NCBI GenBank assembly: GCA_022360375.1
Contig: JAKSCW010000511.1
Coordinates: forward strand, 1 to 5,880
Reading direction: 5' to 3'
Source: Balneolales bacterium
Lineage (GTDB): Bacteria > Bacteroidota > Rhodothermia > Balneolales > Balneolaceae
Length of the DNA: 5,880 nucleotides
Every line of letters begins with the position of its first letter. The first letter of the stretch is position 1. Below are positions 5,746 to 5,880 of the stretch, in pieces. The notes under the pieces were generated by a model that searched no databases, was not told where the DNA came from, and saw only the letters and a program-made list of their open reading frames with translations. The translations under genes and the position numbers were made by a program.

Positions 5746-5880
5746 ATGAGAAAACTAACGTTAGCAATTGCTGTTGTGGGCTTTATGATAGGATGTTCCC
5801 CACAGGAAGCAGAGCTTGGGTTTGTTACCAAGTTGGGAACTGATACCCTTGCAGTAGAGACATTTACAAAAACCGAAAAC
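5746..5880 (+). CDS. Lipoprotein of unknown function, N-terminal 45 residues (cut by window end)
   Basis: The ATG at 5746 opens a frame that stays open to the window edge. The product begins MRKLTLAIAVVGFMIGCSPQ: a basic start, a hydrophobic core and a good lipobox MIGC with Cys17, so it should be an exported lipoprotein. No acidic export signal directly follows the Cys. The mature part begins with a strand-like LGFVTKLGTDTLAVETF, which I cannot assign to a family. It starts 9 nt after the peptidase stop with no promoter or terminator between, so it is almost certainly in the same operon; the leader is A-rich without a Shine-Dalgarno sequence. It could be a partner, substrate-binding protein or second hydrolase, but too little is visible. 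Confidence 0.8.
   Translation, partial: MRKLTLAIAVVGFMIGCSPQEAELGFVTKLGTDTLAVETFTKTEN

Noticed and set aside
5565..5831. Minus-strand open frame of 88 codons across the peptidase end and the lipoprotein start
   Set aside because: It is antisense to two well-supported genes and has no recognisable feature.
1..5880. A single multi-gene system (for example defence, secretion or a biosynthetic cluster) spanning the window
   Set aside because: Gene orientations, promoters and the terminator split the window into independent units with unrelated housekeeping or envelope roles. No nuclease, helicase, toxin, transposase or synthase signature is visible.

Overview
The window looks like chromosomal DNA from a member of the Bacteroidota in the broad sense, most plausibly a marine Balneolota or Rhodothermota lineage. 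The evidence is a fairly AT-rich base composition, a TonB-dependent receptor ending in a typical aromatic C-terminus, lipoproteins with short basic N-termini, mostly A-rich leaders without Shine-Dalgarno sequences, and promoter-like elements of the Bacteroidota type (TTTG, about 19 nt, TAnnTTTG). The lineage is an inference, since no rRNA or marker gene is present.

Layout. Positions 1-1647 (+) hold the C-terminal 548 residues of an outer-membrane TonB-dependent receptor whose start lies outside the window; it carries a strikingly acidic loop at residues 95-135. A 102-nt gap contains a good Bacteroidota-type promoter for a single-domain CheY-like response regulator at 1750-2148 (+). This gene ends at a strong hairpin terminator whose T-run overlaps the stop codon of a convergent gene. 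Positions 2207-4012 (-) form a two-gene operon: a short-chain dehydrogenase (3203-4012) followed, after 3 nt, by a YhdH/AcuI-type medium-chain reductase (2207-3199). A 101-nt divergent intergenic region (4013-4113) carries a palindrome that appears to supply the -33 boxes of two back-to-back promoters. Positions 4114-5736 (+) encode a secreted M28 metallopeptidase with a PA-like insert. Nine nt later a second small lipoprotein begins at 5746 and runs off the window.

Functionally these are at least four transcription units: envelope transport, signalling, cytoplasmic redox metabolism (probably acyl-CoA or lipid/carbonyl reduction), and periplasmic peptide degradation coupled with an unidentified lipoprotein. 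Nothing shows that they form one system. All genes are intact apart from the two cut by the window edges. There is no RNA gene, CRISPR array, insertion sequence or prophage signature, and no gene-free stretch exceeds about 100 nt. The observations most worth a second look are the acidic receptor loop and the symmetric divergent promoter. I did not find a convincing new multi-gene system.
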